NCBI GenBank assembly: GCA_041497115.1
Contig: JBGQFW010000010.1
Span: forward strand, 5,672 to 69,671
DNA length: 64,000 bases
Direction of reading: 5' to 3'
From: AR5 sp041497115
Lineage (GTDB): Bacteria > Methylomirabilota > Methylomirabilia > Rokubacteriales > CSP1-6
The position numbers and the translations under genes were made by a program. The notes under the pieces are model-generated. The model was not told the DNA's origin. It was given only the letters and a program-made list of their open reading frames with translations, and made no database searches. Below are positions 56,202 through 64,000 of this stretch, one piece after another; position 1 is the stretch's first letter; the number at the start of each line of letters is the position of its first letter.

Positions 56202-57391
56202 CGCGTCACCTCGAAGCCGAAGACGCGCGCGGCGTTGAGGCCGAGGACTTTTGCGCGCGCGCCGTCGGTCAGGCCGCCCATCGTGCGCTCGATCGCCTCG
56301 GCGGAGTGCGGCCACGTCCCCTCGTGATGGGGATAATCATTGCCCCACATGAAGTTGTCCGTGAGGTTCATGGGCTCGGCGAGAGCAAGGCCGGCCGGAT
56401 CCTCCTGGAAGGACGCGAAGCCGTGCTCGCGAAAGTACTCGCTGGGCAGCCGCGCGAGCTTGGGGCGCACCCAGAAGTGATGCTTGCGATAGGCCTCGTC
56501 CATCGCGTCGAGCAGCCACGCCACCCAGCCGATGCCGGCCTCGATCGTCCCGAAGCGCAGCCGGGGAAAGCGCGCGAGCACGCCGGAGGCGCACAGGTTC
56601 GCGACGGGCTCGATGGTCGGTGAGAGCGAGTGAGACACGTAGTTGATGACGGCGCCGCCGTTGCCGCGCGCGGCCCGCGGGTCGCGTCCCGTCGAGACGT
56701 GGAAGGTGATCGGCAGGCCGGCGTCCTGGATCGCCGCCCACAGCGGGTCGAAGACCGGCAGGTTGTAGTTGGGATGGTCCACGTCGTGGGCGCCCCACAC
56801 CGGCTTGCACGGCAGGGTCAGCGCGCGGAAGCCGAGCGTCGCCACGCGCTGCACCTCGGCGATGGAGCCCGCCAGGTCGGCGGTGGCGATCGCCGCCGCC
56901 GGCGACATGCGGTGGTTGTAGCGGGCGAACGTCTCCCACGCCCACTCGTTGTAGACGCGGCACTGGGCCATCGCCAGCGCGGGGTCGGGCGTGGCCCACA
57001 TGGACAGCCCCTTGTTGGGGAAGATCACCTCGGCGTCGATGCCGTCGCGGTCCATGTCGCGCAGCCGCTGCTCGGGGTCGGCGCCGGAAAGCTGGCGCAG
57101 GCGGTCCTCGCCCTCGAGGTCGTCGGTGCGCAGCCGGTCGGGCCGATGCCCCTCGGAGACGCGCCACTTCACGCCGGCGGCGTCGACGATGACCTTCGGC
57201 ACGCGGTCGCGGTACTTCGCGTCGATGCGCGTGGCCCAGAGGTCGGCCGGCTCGTTGGCGTGGGCGTCGGCCGAGACGATGAAGTACTTGCGGGGATCGT
57301 CCGGGCGGGCGGTGCGCGGCCAGCGCGCGTGACCGGGCGTCGTGAGCCGCCAGACGTTGGCCTCGTTGATCGTCAGCTCGCGCGTGCTCAT
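56198..57391 (-). CDS. Amidohydrolase family 2 (ACMS-decarboxylase-like) protein
   Basis: Metal-dependent TIM-barrel hydrolase or decarboxylase of 397 residues. The opening YFIVSADAHANEPADLW carries the DxH-type metal motif in a relaxed form (DAH), then DRDGIDAEVIFPNKGLSMWA, ITFHVSTGRDP with a metal-binding His, and FMWGNDYPHHEGTWPHS with the final Asp and His pair. Members decarboxylate or hydrolyse aromatic-ring fission products. The ATG at 57391 overlaps the DUF35 stop (ATGA), and its own stop overlaps the IclR start. Confidence 0.9.
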   Translation of the reverse strand: MSTRELTINEANVWRLTTPGHARWPRTARPDDPRKYFIVSADAHANEPADLWATRIDAKYRDRVPKVIVDAAGVKWRVSEGHRPDRLRTDDLEGEDRLRQLSGADPEQRLRDMDRDGIDAEVIFPNKGLSMWATPDPALAMAQCRVYNEWAWETFARYNHRMSPAAAIATADLAGSIAEVQRVATLGFRALTLPCKPVWGAHDVDHPNYNLPVFDPLWAAIQDAGLPITFHVSTGRDPRAARGNGGAVINYVSHSLSPTIEPVANLCASGVLARFPRLRFGTIEAGIGWVAWLLDAMDEAYRKHHFWVRPKLARLPSEYFREHGFASFQEDPAGLALAEPMNLTDNFMWGNDYPHHEGTWPHSAEAIERTMGGLTDGARAKVLGLNAARVFGFEVTR

Positions 57392-57837
57392 GCCGTCCTC
57401 CTCCAGTGCACCAGCGTGAACGGGGGCGGCGCGTCGTCGTGCGGCTCGAACACGGCCGCCACCGGGGCGCCGATCGTGACGGGCTGCGTCGGGTCGCCGA
57501 GCAGGTTGCCGATCATCCGCACGCCGCCGGCGTGCGCCAGCTCGACGAGGACCACGACGTAGGGGCCGTGATCCCGCAGCGCGGGATGCACGGGATGCCA
57601 CGCGCGCTCCCAGCTGTAGACGACCCCGCGCGGCTCGACGACCGCCCACTCCAGGTCGAACCCCAGGCACCGGTGGCAGATCCACTCCGGGCCCCACTGC
57701 CACCCGCGGCAGCCGCGGCAGCGCTGCACGCGCAGCTCGCCCCGCCGCGTGCCCTCCCAGTACGGGGCGTCGAGCCCGTCCGCCTCGGGCACCGGACGCG
57801 GCAGGCCGGCCGGCAGGTAGGTGGCGGGCCCGCTCAC
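57388..57837 (-). CDS. DUF35 OB-fold/zinc-ribbon acyl-CoA-associated protein
   Basis: 149-residue partner of the thiolase-like protein. A rubredoxin-like zinc ribbon with two Cys pairs (QRCRGCRGWQWGPEWICHRC) is followed by the OB-fold (VEPRGVVYSWERAWHPVHPA, VVLVELAHAGGVRMIGNL). Such proteins bind acyl-CoA and form complexes with thiolase-like enzymes, for example the Ltp2/ChsH2-type steroid side-chain aldolase and ketothiolases. The GTG at 57837 overlaps the thiolase-like stop (GTGA), and its stop overlaps the amidohydrolase start. Confidence 0.9.
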   Translation of the reverse strand: MSGPATYLPAGLPRPVPEADGLDAPYWEGTRRGELRVQRCRGCRGWQWGPEWICHRCLGFDLEWAVVEPRGVVYSWERAWHPVHPALRDHGPYVVVLVELAHAGGVRMIGNLLGDPTQPVTIGAPVAAVFEPHDDAPPPFTLVHWRRTA

Positions 57838-59012
57838 AGCGTCTCCTCGGTGCCGAGCAGCATGCTGGACACCGGCGTGACCATCGGCCCCGAGATCACC
57901 ATCGCGACGCGCGCTCCCGGCACCGGGTTGGGCGACTGCCCGCGCAGCTGGCGCACCGCCTCGATCTGCAGCTCGAGCCCGTGCATGTAGCACTCGGCGA
58001 GATTGCCGCCGCTGGTGTTGAGCGGCAGCCGCCCGCCGGGCGCGCTGAGGTTGTCCAGCGTGAGGAACTCGTTGGCCTCCTCGGCGGCGAAGAACTCGTG
58101 CTCGACCAGGCTCATGAGCACGCCGCCGGTGAAGTTCTCGTAGCTCTGCACGACGCTCACGTCCTTGGGGCCGAGGCCGGCCATCGCGTACAGGCGCGGC
58201 GCGACCGTGATGAAGCTGGCCGAGGCGTAGGTGGGCGCGTTGTGACCGCGGGCGCCGTTGCGGTACTCCGACCCCTGGGCCGCGCCGAGCAGGTAGGCCG
58301 GCCGCTGCCGCAGGTCACGCGCGCGCTCGGCGGCGACGAGGATCAGCGCGGCGGCGCCGTCGTTCTCCATGCAGCAGTCGAAGAGGCGGAACGGCTCGAC
58401 GATCCAGCGCGCGGCGTCGTACGCCTCGGCGGTGAGCGGCCGGCCGTGCATGACCGCGCGCGGGTTGGCCTGGGCGTGGTGATAGGAGGCGAGCGCGATG
58501 GCGCGCTGGGCCTCGGGGCCGATGTTGTGCTCGTGCAGGAAGCGCATGACCCGCATGGCGAACCGCTGCGCCGGCGAGATGAGGCCGTACGGGAAGGTCA
58601 GCGCCGCCTCGCCGGCCGCCGTCGCCGCCGGCGGCGCGGCGCCGAACCGCTGGAACTGCCCCTGCGCGAGCGCGCGGAACACGACGACGCACTCGGCGTG
58701 GCCGGCGGCGATCGCCGCCGCCGCGTTGGCGACCGCCGCCGAGCCCCCGCCCCCGCCGCCGCCCCACTGCATGTTGGAGAAGCGCAGCTCGGGCAGCCCG
58801 AGCGCGGCGGCCAGCCGCGAGGGGTCGTTGCGGTCGTTGCTGTAGGACGCGAACCCGTCGATCCGGCGGGGGTCGAGGCCGGCGTCCGCGCAGGCGGCGA
58901 GGATCGCCCGCAGCGCCAGCTTCACCTCGGGGTCGGGGGCGCGGCCGTGCTTGTAGTACGGCGTCTCGCCGACGCCCACGACGGCGACCCGCCCGCGGAT
59001 GCCCGTTCTCAT
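57834..59012 (-). CDS. Thiolase-like (SCP-x/Ltp2-type) protein lacking the nucleophilic Cys
   Basis: 392-residue thiolase-fold protein and first gene of the seven-gene operon. The start (RGRVAVVGVGETPYYKHGRA) and end (NTSGGNLAECYMHGLELQIE) are those of lipid-transfer-protein thiolases. Where true thiolases carry the nucleophilic Cys of the C-x-S/G motif, the sequence reads SNMQWGGGGGGGSAAVANAA, so normal thiolysis is not expected. Together with DUF35 it resembles Ltp2-DUF35 retro-aldolases that split an acyl-CoA side chain. The ATG at 59012 is preceded by a TATAGT -10-like box near 59046-59051 on the minus strand. Confidence 0.87.
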   Translation of the reverse strand: MRTGIRGRVAVVGVGETPYYKHGRAPDPEVKLALRAILAACADAGLDPRRIDGFASYSNDRNDPSRLAAALGLPELRFSNMQWGGGGGGGSAAVANAAAAIAAGHAECVVVFRALAQGQFQRFGAAPPAATAAGEAALTFPYGLISPAQRFAMRVMRFLHEHNIGPEAQRAIALASYHHAQANPRAVMHGRPLTAEAYDAARWIVEPFRLFDCCMENDGAAALILVAAERARDLRQRPAYLLGAAQGSEYRNGARGHNAPTYASASFITVAPRLYAMAGLGPKDVSVVQSYENFTGGVLMSLVEHEFFAAEEANEFLTLDNLSAPGGRLPLNTSGGNLAECYMHGLELQIEAVRQLRGQSPNPVPGARVAMVISGPMVTPVSSMLLGTEETL

Positions 59013-59101
59013 GCCGGAACCCCGTGCCGCATTCGGTACGCGGGACTATAGGCCCGCGGCGCGCCGATGTCACGTCGGCCCGGCGGCCCGGCGCCGCGCG
59101 T

Positions 59102-60004
59102 CTACGTCCGCCGCAGCTTCGGGTCGAGCGCGTCGCGCAGGGAGTCGCCGAAGAGGTTGAAGCCGAAGACGCCGAGACTGATCGCGATGCCGGGGAACAG
59201 GGCGATCCACGGCGCCTTCTCGGCGTAGGCGGGGGCGGAGCCCGACAGCATGAGGCCCCACGACGGCGTGGGCTCGGCGGTGCCGAGCCCCAGGTAGCTC
59301 AGCGCCGCCTCGGCCAGGATCGCGGTGCTGAGCTGGGCGGTCAGGATGATGATGTAGGGCGCCATCACGTTGGGCACGATGTGCTGCAGCACCACGCGGT
59401 GGCGGGAGGCGCCGAGCGAGCGGGCGGCCTCGACGTAGTGGTTCTCCTTCACCGCCAGCGCGGTCGCCCGCACGACCCGCGCCGCCCGTGGCACGATCGG
59501 GATGGCGATGGCGATCACGACGTTGTGGAGCGCCGGCCCCAGGACCGACGAGACCGCCAGGGCCAGGATCAGCAGCGGAATCGCGAGCAGGATGTCCATC
59601 AGCCGCTCGAGCAGCAGGTCCACCGTGCCCCCGGCGTACGCGCTGGTCACGCCGAGCAGCAGGCCGAGCGTGCAGCCGGCGAACGACGCCGTGAAGCCGA
59701 CGAACAGCGCGATGCGGGCGCCGTACATGATCCGGCTCAGCACGTCGCGGCCGAACTCGTCGGTGCCGAACCAGTGCTCGGCGTTCGGGCGCGCGAACTG
59801 CGCGCCGTAGTCGAACTCGTAGGGATCGTAGGGCGCCAGCACCCCCGCGCAGGCGGCCACGAAGAGCATGGCGAGGATGATCACCGCGCCGGCCACGCCG
59901 AGCGGCTTGGTCCGCACGAACTTCACCACTTCCTCGCCGAGCGTCTGCCGCGGCGCCAGCGGCGCGGCGGCGCGCGTGTCGAGCAGCGGGTAGCTGACGC
60001 TCAT
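59102..60004 (-). CDS. ABC transporter permease, DppC/OppC family
   Basis: Inner-membrane permease of the second peptide-type importer, 300 residues. It has the short N-terminal domain before the first helix (PLGVAGAVIILAMLFVAACA), HWFGTDEFGRDVLSRIMYGA, the EAA loop NHYVEAARSLGASRHRVVLQH and the DppC end FNLFGDSLRDALDPKLRR. The ATG at 60004 lies four bases from the preceding permease stop. It closes an SBP-DppB-DppC run without ATPase genes. Confidence 0.92.
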   Translation of the reverse strand: MSVSYPLLDTRAAAPLAPRQTLGEEVVKFVRTKPLGVAGAVIILAMLFVAACAGVLAPYDPYEFDYGAQFARPNAEHWFGTDEFGRDVLSRIMYGARIALFVGFTASFAGCTLGLLLGVTSAYAGGTVDLLLERLMDILLAIPLLILALAVSSVLGPALHNVVIAIAIPIVPRAARVVRATALAVKENHYVEAARSLGASRHRVVLQHIVPNVMAPYIIILTAQLSTAILAEAALSYLGLGTAEPTPSWGLMLSGSAPAYAEKAPWIALFPGIAISLGVFGFNLFGDSLRDALDPKLRRT

Positions 60005-60008
60005 GCGC

Positions 60009-60965
60009 TCAGCGGTAGCGGATGCGCGGATCGAACCACGCGTAGCTGAGGTCGATGAGGAGGTTGACGAGCACGAAGCCGAGGGCGATGAGGAACACCA
60101 GCGCCTGCACCACCGGGTAGTCGCGGTGGGCCACCGCGTCCACCACGAACCGCCCCACCCCGTTGAGCGTGAACACGGTCTCGGTCACGACGAGGCCGCC
60201 GATGAGGAACGCGAACTCGGTGCCGATCAGCGTGACGACCGGCAGCATCGCGTTCTTCAGGGCGTGCCGCACGACCACCGCCCGCTCGCGCAGCCCCTTG
60301 GCCCACGCGGTGCGGATGTAGTCCTCGCGCATCACCTCGAGCAGCGTGGAGCGCGTCATGCGGGCGGTGACGGCGGCGTAGCGGTAGCCGACGGTGACCA
60401 CCGGCCACACCATCTGCTGCAGGTTGGCCCAGGGGTCCACCCACGGCGGCGTGAACTCGAGCGGCGGTCCCCAGCCGAAGTAGATGACCAGAAACAGGAT
60501 GACGAGGATGCCGACCCAGAACGAGGGGATGGCGAGGCCGCCGATGCTGACGACGCGAATCACGTAGTCGATCCAGCCGTCGCGGTGGACGGCGGCGAGC
60601 AGGCCGAACGGGATCGCCAGCACCACCGACACCAGGGTCGCCAGCAGCGCCAGCTCGAGGCTCAGCGGCAGGCGGATCAGCAGCTCCTCGATCACCGGGC
60701 GCCCCGTCCACAGCGAGGTGCCGAAGTCCAGCCGCAGCACGCCCCACAGCCACGTCGCAAACTGCACGAGCACGGGCTGGTCGAGGCCGAGCTGGTGGTG
60801 CAGGGCGTCGAGCTGCGCCTTGTCGATCGCGCCGGCCTGGTCGCCGCCGAGGATCAGCAGCGCCACGTCGCCCGGAATGACGCGCATGATGACGAACACG
60901 AGCGAGGCGACGCCCAGCAGCGTGGGCACGATCAGCAGGAGCCGCTTCGCCACGTACGTGCGCAT
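60009..60965 (-). CDS. ABC transporter permease, DppB/OppB family
   Basis: First membrane subunit of the second importer, 318 residues. The N-terminus MRTYVAKRLLLIVPTLLGVA is the usual DppB first helix, followed by LGLDQPVLVQFATWLWGVLR, the EAA loop EDYIRTAWAKGLRERAVVVRH (piece YIRTAWAKGLRERAVV) and VDAVAHRDYPVVQALVFLIA with the closing YAWFDPRIRYR. The ATG at 60965 is 21 bases after the binding-protein stop. Confidence 0.93.
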   Translation of the reverse strand: MRTYVAKRLLLIVPTLLGVASLVFVIMRVIPGDVALLILGGDQAGAIDKAQLDALHHQLGLDQPVLVQFATWLWGVLRLDFGTSLWTGRPVIEELLIRLPLSLELALLATLVSVVLAIPFGLLAAVHRDGWIDYVIRVVSIGGLAIPSFWVGILVILFLVIYFGWGPPLEFTPPWVDPWANLQQMVWPVVTVGYRYAAVTARMTRSTLLEVMREDYIRTAWAKGLRERAVVVRHALKNAMLPVVTLIGTEFAFLIGGLVVTETVFTLNGVGRFVVDAVAHRDYPVVQALVFLIALGFVLVNLLIDLSYAWFDPRIRYR

Positions 60966-60986
60966 CGGCGCCCCCGCGTCAGCCGC

Positions 60987-62594
60987 TCAGTTCTCCGACA
61001 GCCACACGTCCTGCAGCTTCTGGTTCGTGTAGTGGTTGGGCGGCGCCACGTAGTTGCGCACCTTCGTCCACTGCACGAGGTTGCGCGTCCACCAGAGGCC
61101 CGGCATGTAGTACGCCTTCTCGAGGACGATCTTCTCGACGTCGTTGATCAGCCGCTTGCGCTCGACGGGATCGAGGCTGCGCGCCTGGCGCGAGAAGAGG
61201 TCGTCCACGCCCGGATCCGAGAAGCGCCCCCAGTTCTGGACGCTGCCGGTGGCGTAGCGCCCCAGGAACTGGTCGGGATCGTCCATGAACTCGACGGTCG
61301 GCGAGACGATCAGCTCGAAGTGGCCGGTGTCCTGGCCGTCGTTGAACCACGCCGCCGTCTCGAGCGGCCGGTGCTCGACCTCGATGCCGATCTTCCGCCA
61401 CTCCTGGATGAGGAACACCGCGAAGTCCTGGTACGGCAGCTTCACGTTGCGGTTCTTGAGCACGACCTTGAAGCCGTTGGGATAGCCGGCCTCGGCCAGC
61501 AGCCGCCGGGCCTCCGCCCGGCTCTTCTCGATGTCGCGCCCGAAGCCGGGCAGCTTCTCCAGCTCGGCCGGGGCCATCTCCCACTCCGAGCCCGGACGCA
61601 TCAGGCCGCCGACGAGCTTGAGGCCGGTCAGCGGCGCCAGCACGCGGCCCATCGTGTGCCGGTCGAGCGCCAGCGTGAGCGCCCGGCGGACGCGCACGTC
61701 GGTGAAGGGCTTCACGTTGTTGTTGATCGCCACGCCCCACTGGCCGGTCATCGGGGTCTCCTGCACGGTGACCTTGTCGCCGAGCTGCTTGCGGATCGCC
61801 TCGACCTCGGCGCTCGGGAGGTTGCGGAACTCGATGTAGGCGCGGCCCGAGCGGATCGCCGCCGACCGCATCGACGTCTCCGGGCTGATGTAGAACTTGT
61901 AGCCGTCGAGGTACGGCCGGTCCTTGACGAAGTAGTCGGGGTTGCGCTCGCCCTCGAACGTCGAGCCCCGCGTGTAGTTCTTGAACTTGAACGGCCCCGA
62001 GCCCACCACGTGCGTCTTGAAGTAGTTGGGGTCCTGATCGAGGTACTTCTTCGGATAGATGACGTTCCACGGCGACGCGAGGTTGGACAGCAGCGACGCC
62101 GAGGGGAACTTGAGCCGGAAGACGACGGTGGCGTGATCGGGCGCCTCCACCGCGGCGACCGCCGTGTAGGCGTTCTTGCGCACGCTGCGCACGCCGGCCG
62201 GCGGGAAGATGATCTTGTCGTAGCTGGCCTTCACGTCGGCGGAGGTCAGCACCGAACCGTCGTGGAAGCGCACCCCCGAGTGGAGCTTGAACGTGTAGGT
62301 CAGCCCGTCCGGCGCGACCTTCCACTCGGTGGCCAGGTCGCCAATGATCTTCGGGTAGTGATAGGGATCGAGCTGTAGCAGCGTGCTGTAGAGCGGCGCC
62401 ACCAGCTCGACGTTGGCGAAGGTGCTCTCCTGGTGCGAGTCGAGGCTGGGCGGATCGGCGCCGATCACCGCGAGCAGCACGCCGCCGCGGCGCGGGGTCT
62501 CGGCCGCCTGGCCCGCCACGACGACCGCGGGCAGAAGGAGGACCAGGGCAAGGGCTTTGAGGGAAATGTGGGGCCGTCGTATTCCGGTCGCCAT
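60987..62594 (-). CDS. ABC transporter substrate-binding protein, family 5 (peptide/nickel type)
   Basis: Periplasmic binding protein of 535 residues. A Sec signal peptide (hydrophobic core ALALVLLLPAVVVAGQAAE) precedes RRGGVLLAVIGADPPSLDSH, the typical opening. Further landmarks are LYSTLLQLDPYHYPKIIGDL, APDGLTYTFKLHSGVRFHDG, and VRRALTLALDRHTMGRVLAP. It is of the Sec type, unlike the Tat-exported binding protein of the first ABC cluster. The ATG at 62594 has GGAGG upstream. The catabolic operon next to this cluster suggests an organic acid or peptide-like xenobiotic as ligand; this is inference. Confidence 0.93.
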   Translation of the reverse strand: MATGIRRPHISLKALALVLLLPAVVVAGQAAETPRRGGVLLAVIGADPPSLDSHQESTFANVELVAPLYSTLLQLDPYHYPKIIGDLATEWKVAPDGLTYTFKLHSGVRFHDGSVLTSADVKASYDKIIFPPAGVRSVRKNAYTAVAAVEAPDHATVVFRLKFPSASLLSNLASPWNVIYPKKYLDQDPNYFKTHVVGSGPFKFKNYTRGSTFEGERNPDYFVKDRPYLDGYKFYISPETSMRSAAIRSGRAYIEFRNLPSAEVEAIRKQLGDKVTVQETPMTGQWGVAINNNVKPFTDVRVRRALTLALDRHTMGRVLAPLTGLKLVGGLMRPGSEWEMAPAELEKLPGFGRDIEKSRAEARRLLAEAGYPNGFKVVLKNRNVKLPYQDFAVFLIQEWRKIGIEVEHRPLETAAWFNDGQDTGHFELIVSPTVEFMDDPDQFLGRYATGSVQNWGRFSDPGVDDLFSRQARSLDPVERKRLINDVEKIVLEKAYYMPGLWWTRNLVQWTKVRNYVAPPNHYTNQKLQDVWLSEN

Positions 62595-62703
62595 CGGGCA
62601 CCTCCGCTACGTTGCGGGATCGGGCGTGACGGGACTCTACGAGCCGGATCGGACGCGGCGCACGCTAACAGGAGCCTGCCGCGAAGTCAACCGCCCGGCC
62701 TGC

Positions 62704-62709
62704 TACACT
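62704..62709 (+). promoter_or_regulatory. -10 box TACACT, leaderless start of the small coiled-coil gene
   Basis: TACACT is separated by seven bases from the ATG at 62717. Confidence 0.45.
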
Positions 62710-62716
62710 GCGGGCG

Positions 62717-63025
62717 ATGGCCGACGACGACGCCCCCAAGAGCGCCTACGAGCTGGCGATGCAGCGCCTCCGCCAGAAGGACGCGGACCCCGACGCTACC
62801 GCCCGCCCGCTGACCGACGCGCAGAAGGTCGCCATCGCCGAGGCCCGCCAAGTCTACAAGGCCCGGGTGGCCGAGCGCGAGATCCTCCACGGGGCCGCGC
62901 TGCGCCAGGCCACGACCCGCGAGGAGGTCGACCAGCTCAACGACCATCTGCGCCGCGACCTGGAGCGGTTCGCCGGCGAGCGCGACCGCAAGATCGCCGA
63001 GATCAGAGGCACGGCGTCCTCGTAA
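62717..63025 (+). CDS. Small charged coiled-coil protein of unknown function
   Basis: 102-residue cytoplasmic protein, unrecognised as a named family. After an acidic start (MADDDAPKSAYELAMQRLRQ) the rest is a nearly unbroken charged helix (AIAEARQVYKARVAEREILH, EVDQLNDHLRRDLERFAGER), with heptad-like hydrophobic spacing that suggests a coiled coil. The ATG at 62717 follows a TACACT box by seven bases. It diverges from the second ABC operon, with 122 bp between starts, and precedes the broken carboxymuconolactone-decarboxylase-like gene by 21 bases. Confidence 0.75.
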   Translation: MADDDAPKSAYELAMQRLRQKDADPDATARPLTDAQKVAIAEARQVYKARVAEREILHGAALRQATTREEVDQLNDHLRRDLERFAGERDRKIAEIRGTASS

Positions 63026-63046
63026 ACCGCCCAGGAGGAGCCGTTC

Positions 63047-63311
63047 ATGCGCATCCGGCCTACCTCGGGAGGCGATCGTCGCCGGGCTCCCGGCGTCGTT
63101 CCCGGACGAGCGGGAGCAGGTCGTCTACGAGGTGGCGATGGCGCTGGCCAACAGCCGGCTGGTCTCTCAGGGGCTCTACGACCGCGCGGTCAAGGCGCTC
63201 GGACACGAGCGCGTCACCGACCTGATCGTCCTGATGGGGTACTACACGGCCGTCTCGCTCACGATGAACTTCTACGCCGTGCCGGCCGGAACCCCCGGCC
63301 TGACGCGCTGA
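63047..63311 (+). pseudogene. Truncated carboxymuconolactone-decarboxylase-like gene
   Basis: A good start (AGGAGGAG then ATG at 63047, MRIRP) runs out of frame after about five codons with the downstream region. From about 63060 the +1-shifted frame encodes PREAIVAGLPASFPDEREQV, then VYEVAMALANSRLVSQGLYD, ERVTDLIVLMGYYTAVSLTM and the end at 63311. This matches the last third of the AhpD-like CMD family (about 85 residues of some 180). The conserved middle with the redox or catalytic residues is missing, so an internal deletion with frame change is the simplest reading. An assembly gap closed wrongly is the alternative. Confidence 0.72.
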
Positions 63312-63325
63312 GGCGCCGGCAGGTC

Positions 63326-64000
63326 ATGTCCCGAATCCAGCTGACGCCGCTGCATCCCGCGCTCGGCGCCGAGGTCGCGGGAGTCGACCTCAGCCGGCCG
63401 ATCGACGAGCCGACCCGGCAGGCGCTGTCACGCGCGCTCGCCGAACACCTGGCGCTGGTGTTTCGCGACCAGCAGCTGACGCCCGCGCAGTACCTCGCCG
63501 CCGCGTCGGTGTTCGGCCCGCCGATGGCGCAGCACTACTCGCAGCACAACATGCCGGACTTCCCGCTGATCGGGCTGATCTGGCACCGCAACGGCCAGCG
63601 GCCGGCCGAGCAGTGGCACACCGACCACACCAACCGCGAGCGCCCGCCGGCCGCCACCATCCTGTACGGCGTGGAGATTCCGTCGGCCGGCGGCGGGACC
63701 AGCGTGGCGAGCATGCGCGCGGCCTACCTGGCCCTGCCCGAGGACGAGCGCCGGCGCCTCGACGCGCTGACGACGTTCAACAGCCTGGACAGCGGCCGCA
63801 CCGACACGCGCCAGGAAGATCGGGCCCGGTACGGCACGCCGATCGAGCATCCGCTGGTTCGCACCCATCCCGTGCACGGGTCGCGGGCGGTGTACTTCCA
63901 CATCTCCAAGGCCACGCACATCGGCGGCATGACGCCCCAGGCCAGTCACGCGTACCTGGCCGATCTCCTCGACCGGATGATCCGGCCGGAGATCGTCTAC
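63326..64000 (+). CDS. TauD/TfdA-family 2-oxoglutarate dioxygenase (3' end cut by window edge)
   Basis: Fe(II)/2-oxoglutarate dioxygenase of the taurine/2,4-D type, 225 residues visible of about 280-300. The family start LHPALGAEVAGVDLSRPIDE is followed by EHLALVFRDQQLTPAQYLAA, the metal motif HxD in EQWHTDHTNRERPPAATIL, SAGGGTSVASMRAAY and THPVHGSRAVYFHISKATHI. The distal His and Arg would lie beyond the window except for those in the last segment. The ATG at 63326 lies 14 bases after the CMD-like remnant, with GGCAGG upstream. The substrate may be a sulfonate, an aryloxyacetate or another acid. Confidence 0.93.
   Translation, partial: MSRIQLTPLHPALGAEVAGVDLSRPIDEPTRQALSRALAEHLALVFRDQQLTPAQYLAAASVFGPPMAQHYSQHNMPDFPLIGLIWHRNGQRPAEQWHTDHTNRERPPAATILYGVEIPSAGGGTSVASMRAAYLALPEDERRRLDALTTFNSLDSGRTDTRQEDRARYGTPIEHPLVRTHPVHGSRAVYFHISKATHIGGMTPQASHAYLADLLDRMIRPEIVY

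Overview
The window is about 70% G+C, densely coded on both strands, and rich in GTG/TTG starts, 4-base start/stop overlaps, LLM-class flavin oxidoreductases, CaiB/BaiF, thiolase/DUF35 and peptide-type ABC genes. This gene mix suggests a chromosomal segment of an uncultivated soil or sediment bacterium of the Methylomirabilota / Candidatus Rokubacteria type. That placement is inference from gene content; no rRNA, tRNA, CRISPR array or insertion sequence was seen.

Layout. 1-5.6 kb: a glucose-1-phosphate thymidylyltransferase (cut by the window edge) diverges from a rhodanese-MoeB fusion whose conserved catalytic Cys codon is UGA followed by a good bacterial SECIS-like hairpin, then a D-2-hydroxyacid dehydrogenase, a ModA-like binding protein, a PPOX-fold protein and an HtrA protease. 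5.6-12.6 kb (minus): glycolate oxidase glcD-glcE-glcF overlapping a moaB/mogA gene, and a transketolase/AceE-like enzyme. 12.6-27.6 kb: a signalling island with a GAF-GGDEF cyclase, an NtrC-family sigma54 activator, and two plus-strand transcription units that each start with a near-identical sigma54 promoter. A shared 12-bp upstream motif lies exactly 88 bp from the -24 GG in both. Unit 1 encodes a degenerate PD-(D/E)XK-like protein, an HD-GYP phosphodiesterase, a lone receiver and two paralogous methyltransferases. Unit 2 encodes a secreted protein of unknown function, a STAS protein without the phosphorylatable Ser, a GNAT enzyme and two histidine kinases. I regard this island as the best candidate for an undescribed system.

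27.6-32.1 kb (minus): GH63-like glucosidase, class I FBP aldolase and glucokinase. 32.3-35.9 kb: peptide-type ABC permeases and a Tat-exported binding protein, without ATPases. 35.9-51.8 kb: an ATC-hydrolase-like protein, a membrane GGDEF protein, a cupin/JmjC oxygenase, a NYN-domain RNase-like protein, an AtzG-like/amidase pair, two LLM enzymes, a PLP aminotransferase, an M36-like lipoprotein protease, an orphan protein with a basic tail, and a cyclase-ATPase-TPR giant. 51.9-59.0 kb (minus): a tightly coupled seven-gene catabolic operon (thiolase-like, DUF35, amidohydrolase, IclR, LLM, CaiB, LLM). 59.1-62.6 kb (minus): a second ABC set without ATPases. The end holds a small coiled-coil protein, a remnant of a carboxymuconolactone-decarboxylase-like gene, and a TauD-type dioxygenase cut by the window edge.

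At least seven genes have a TANNNT box only 6-7 bases before the start codon, so leaderless transcription looks common in this organism.
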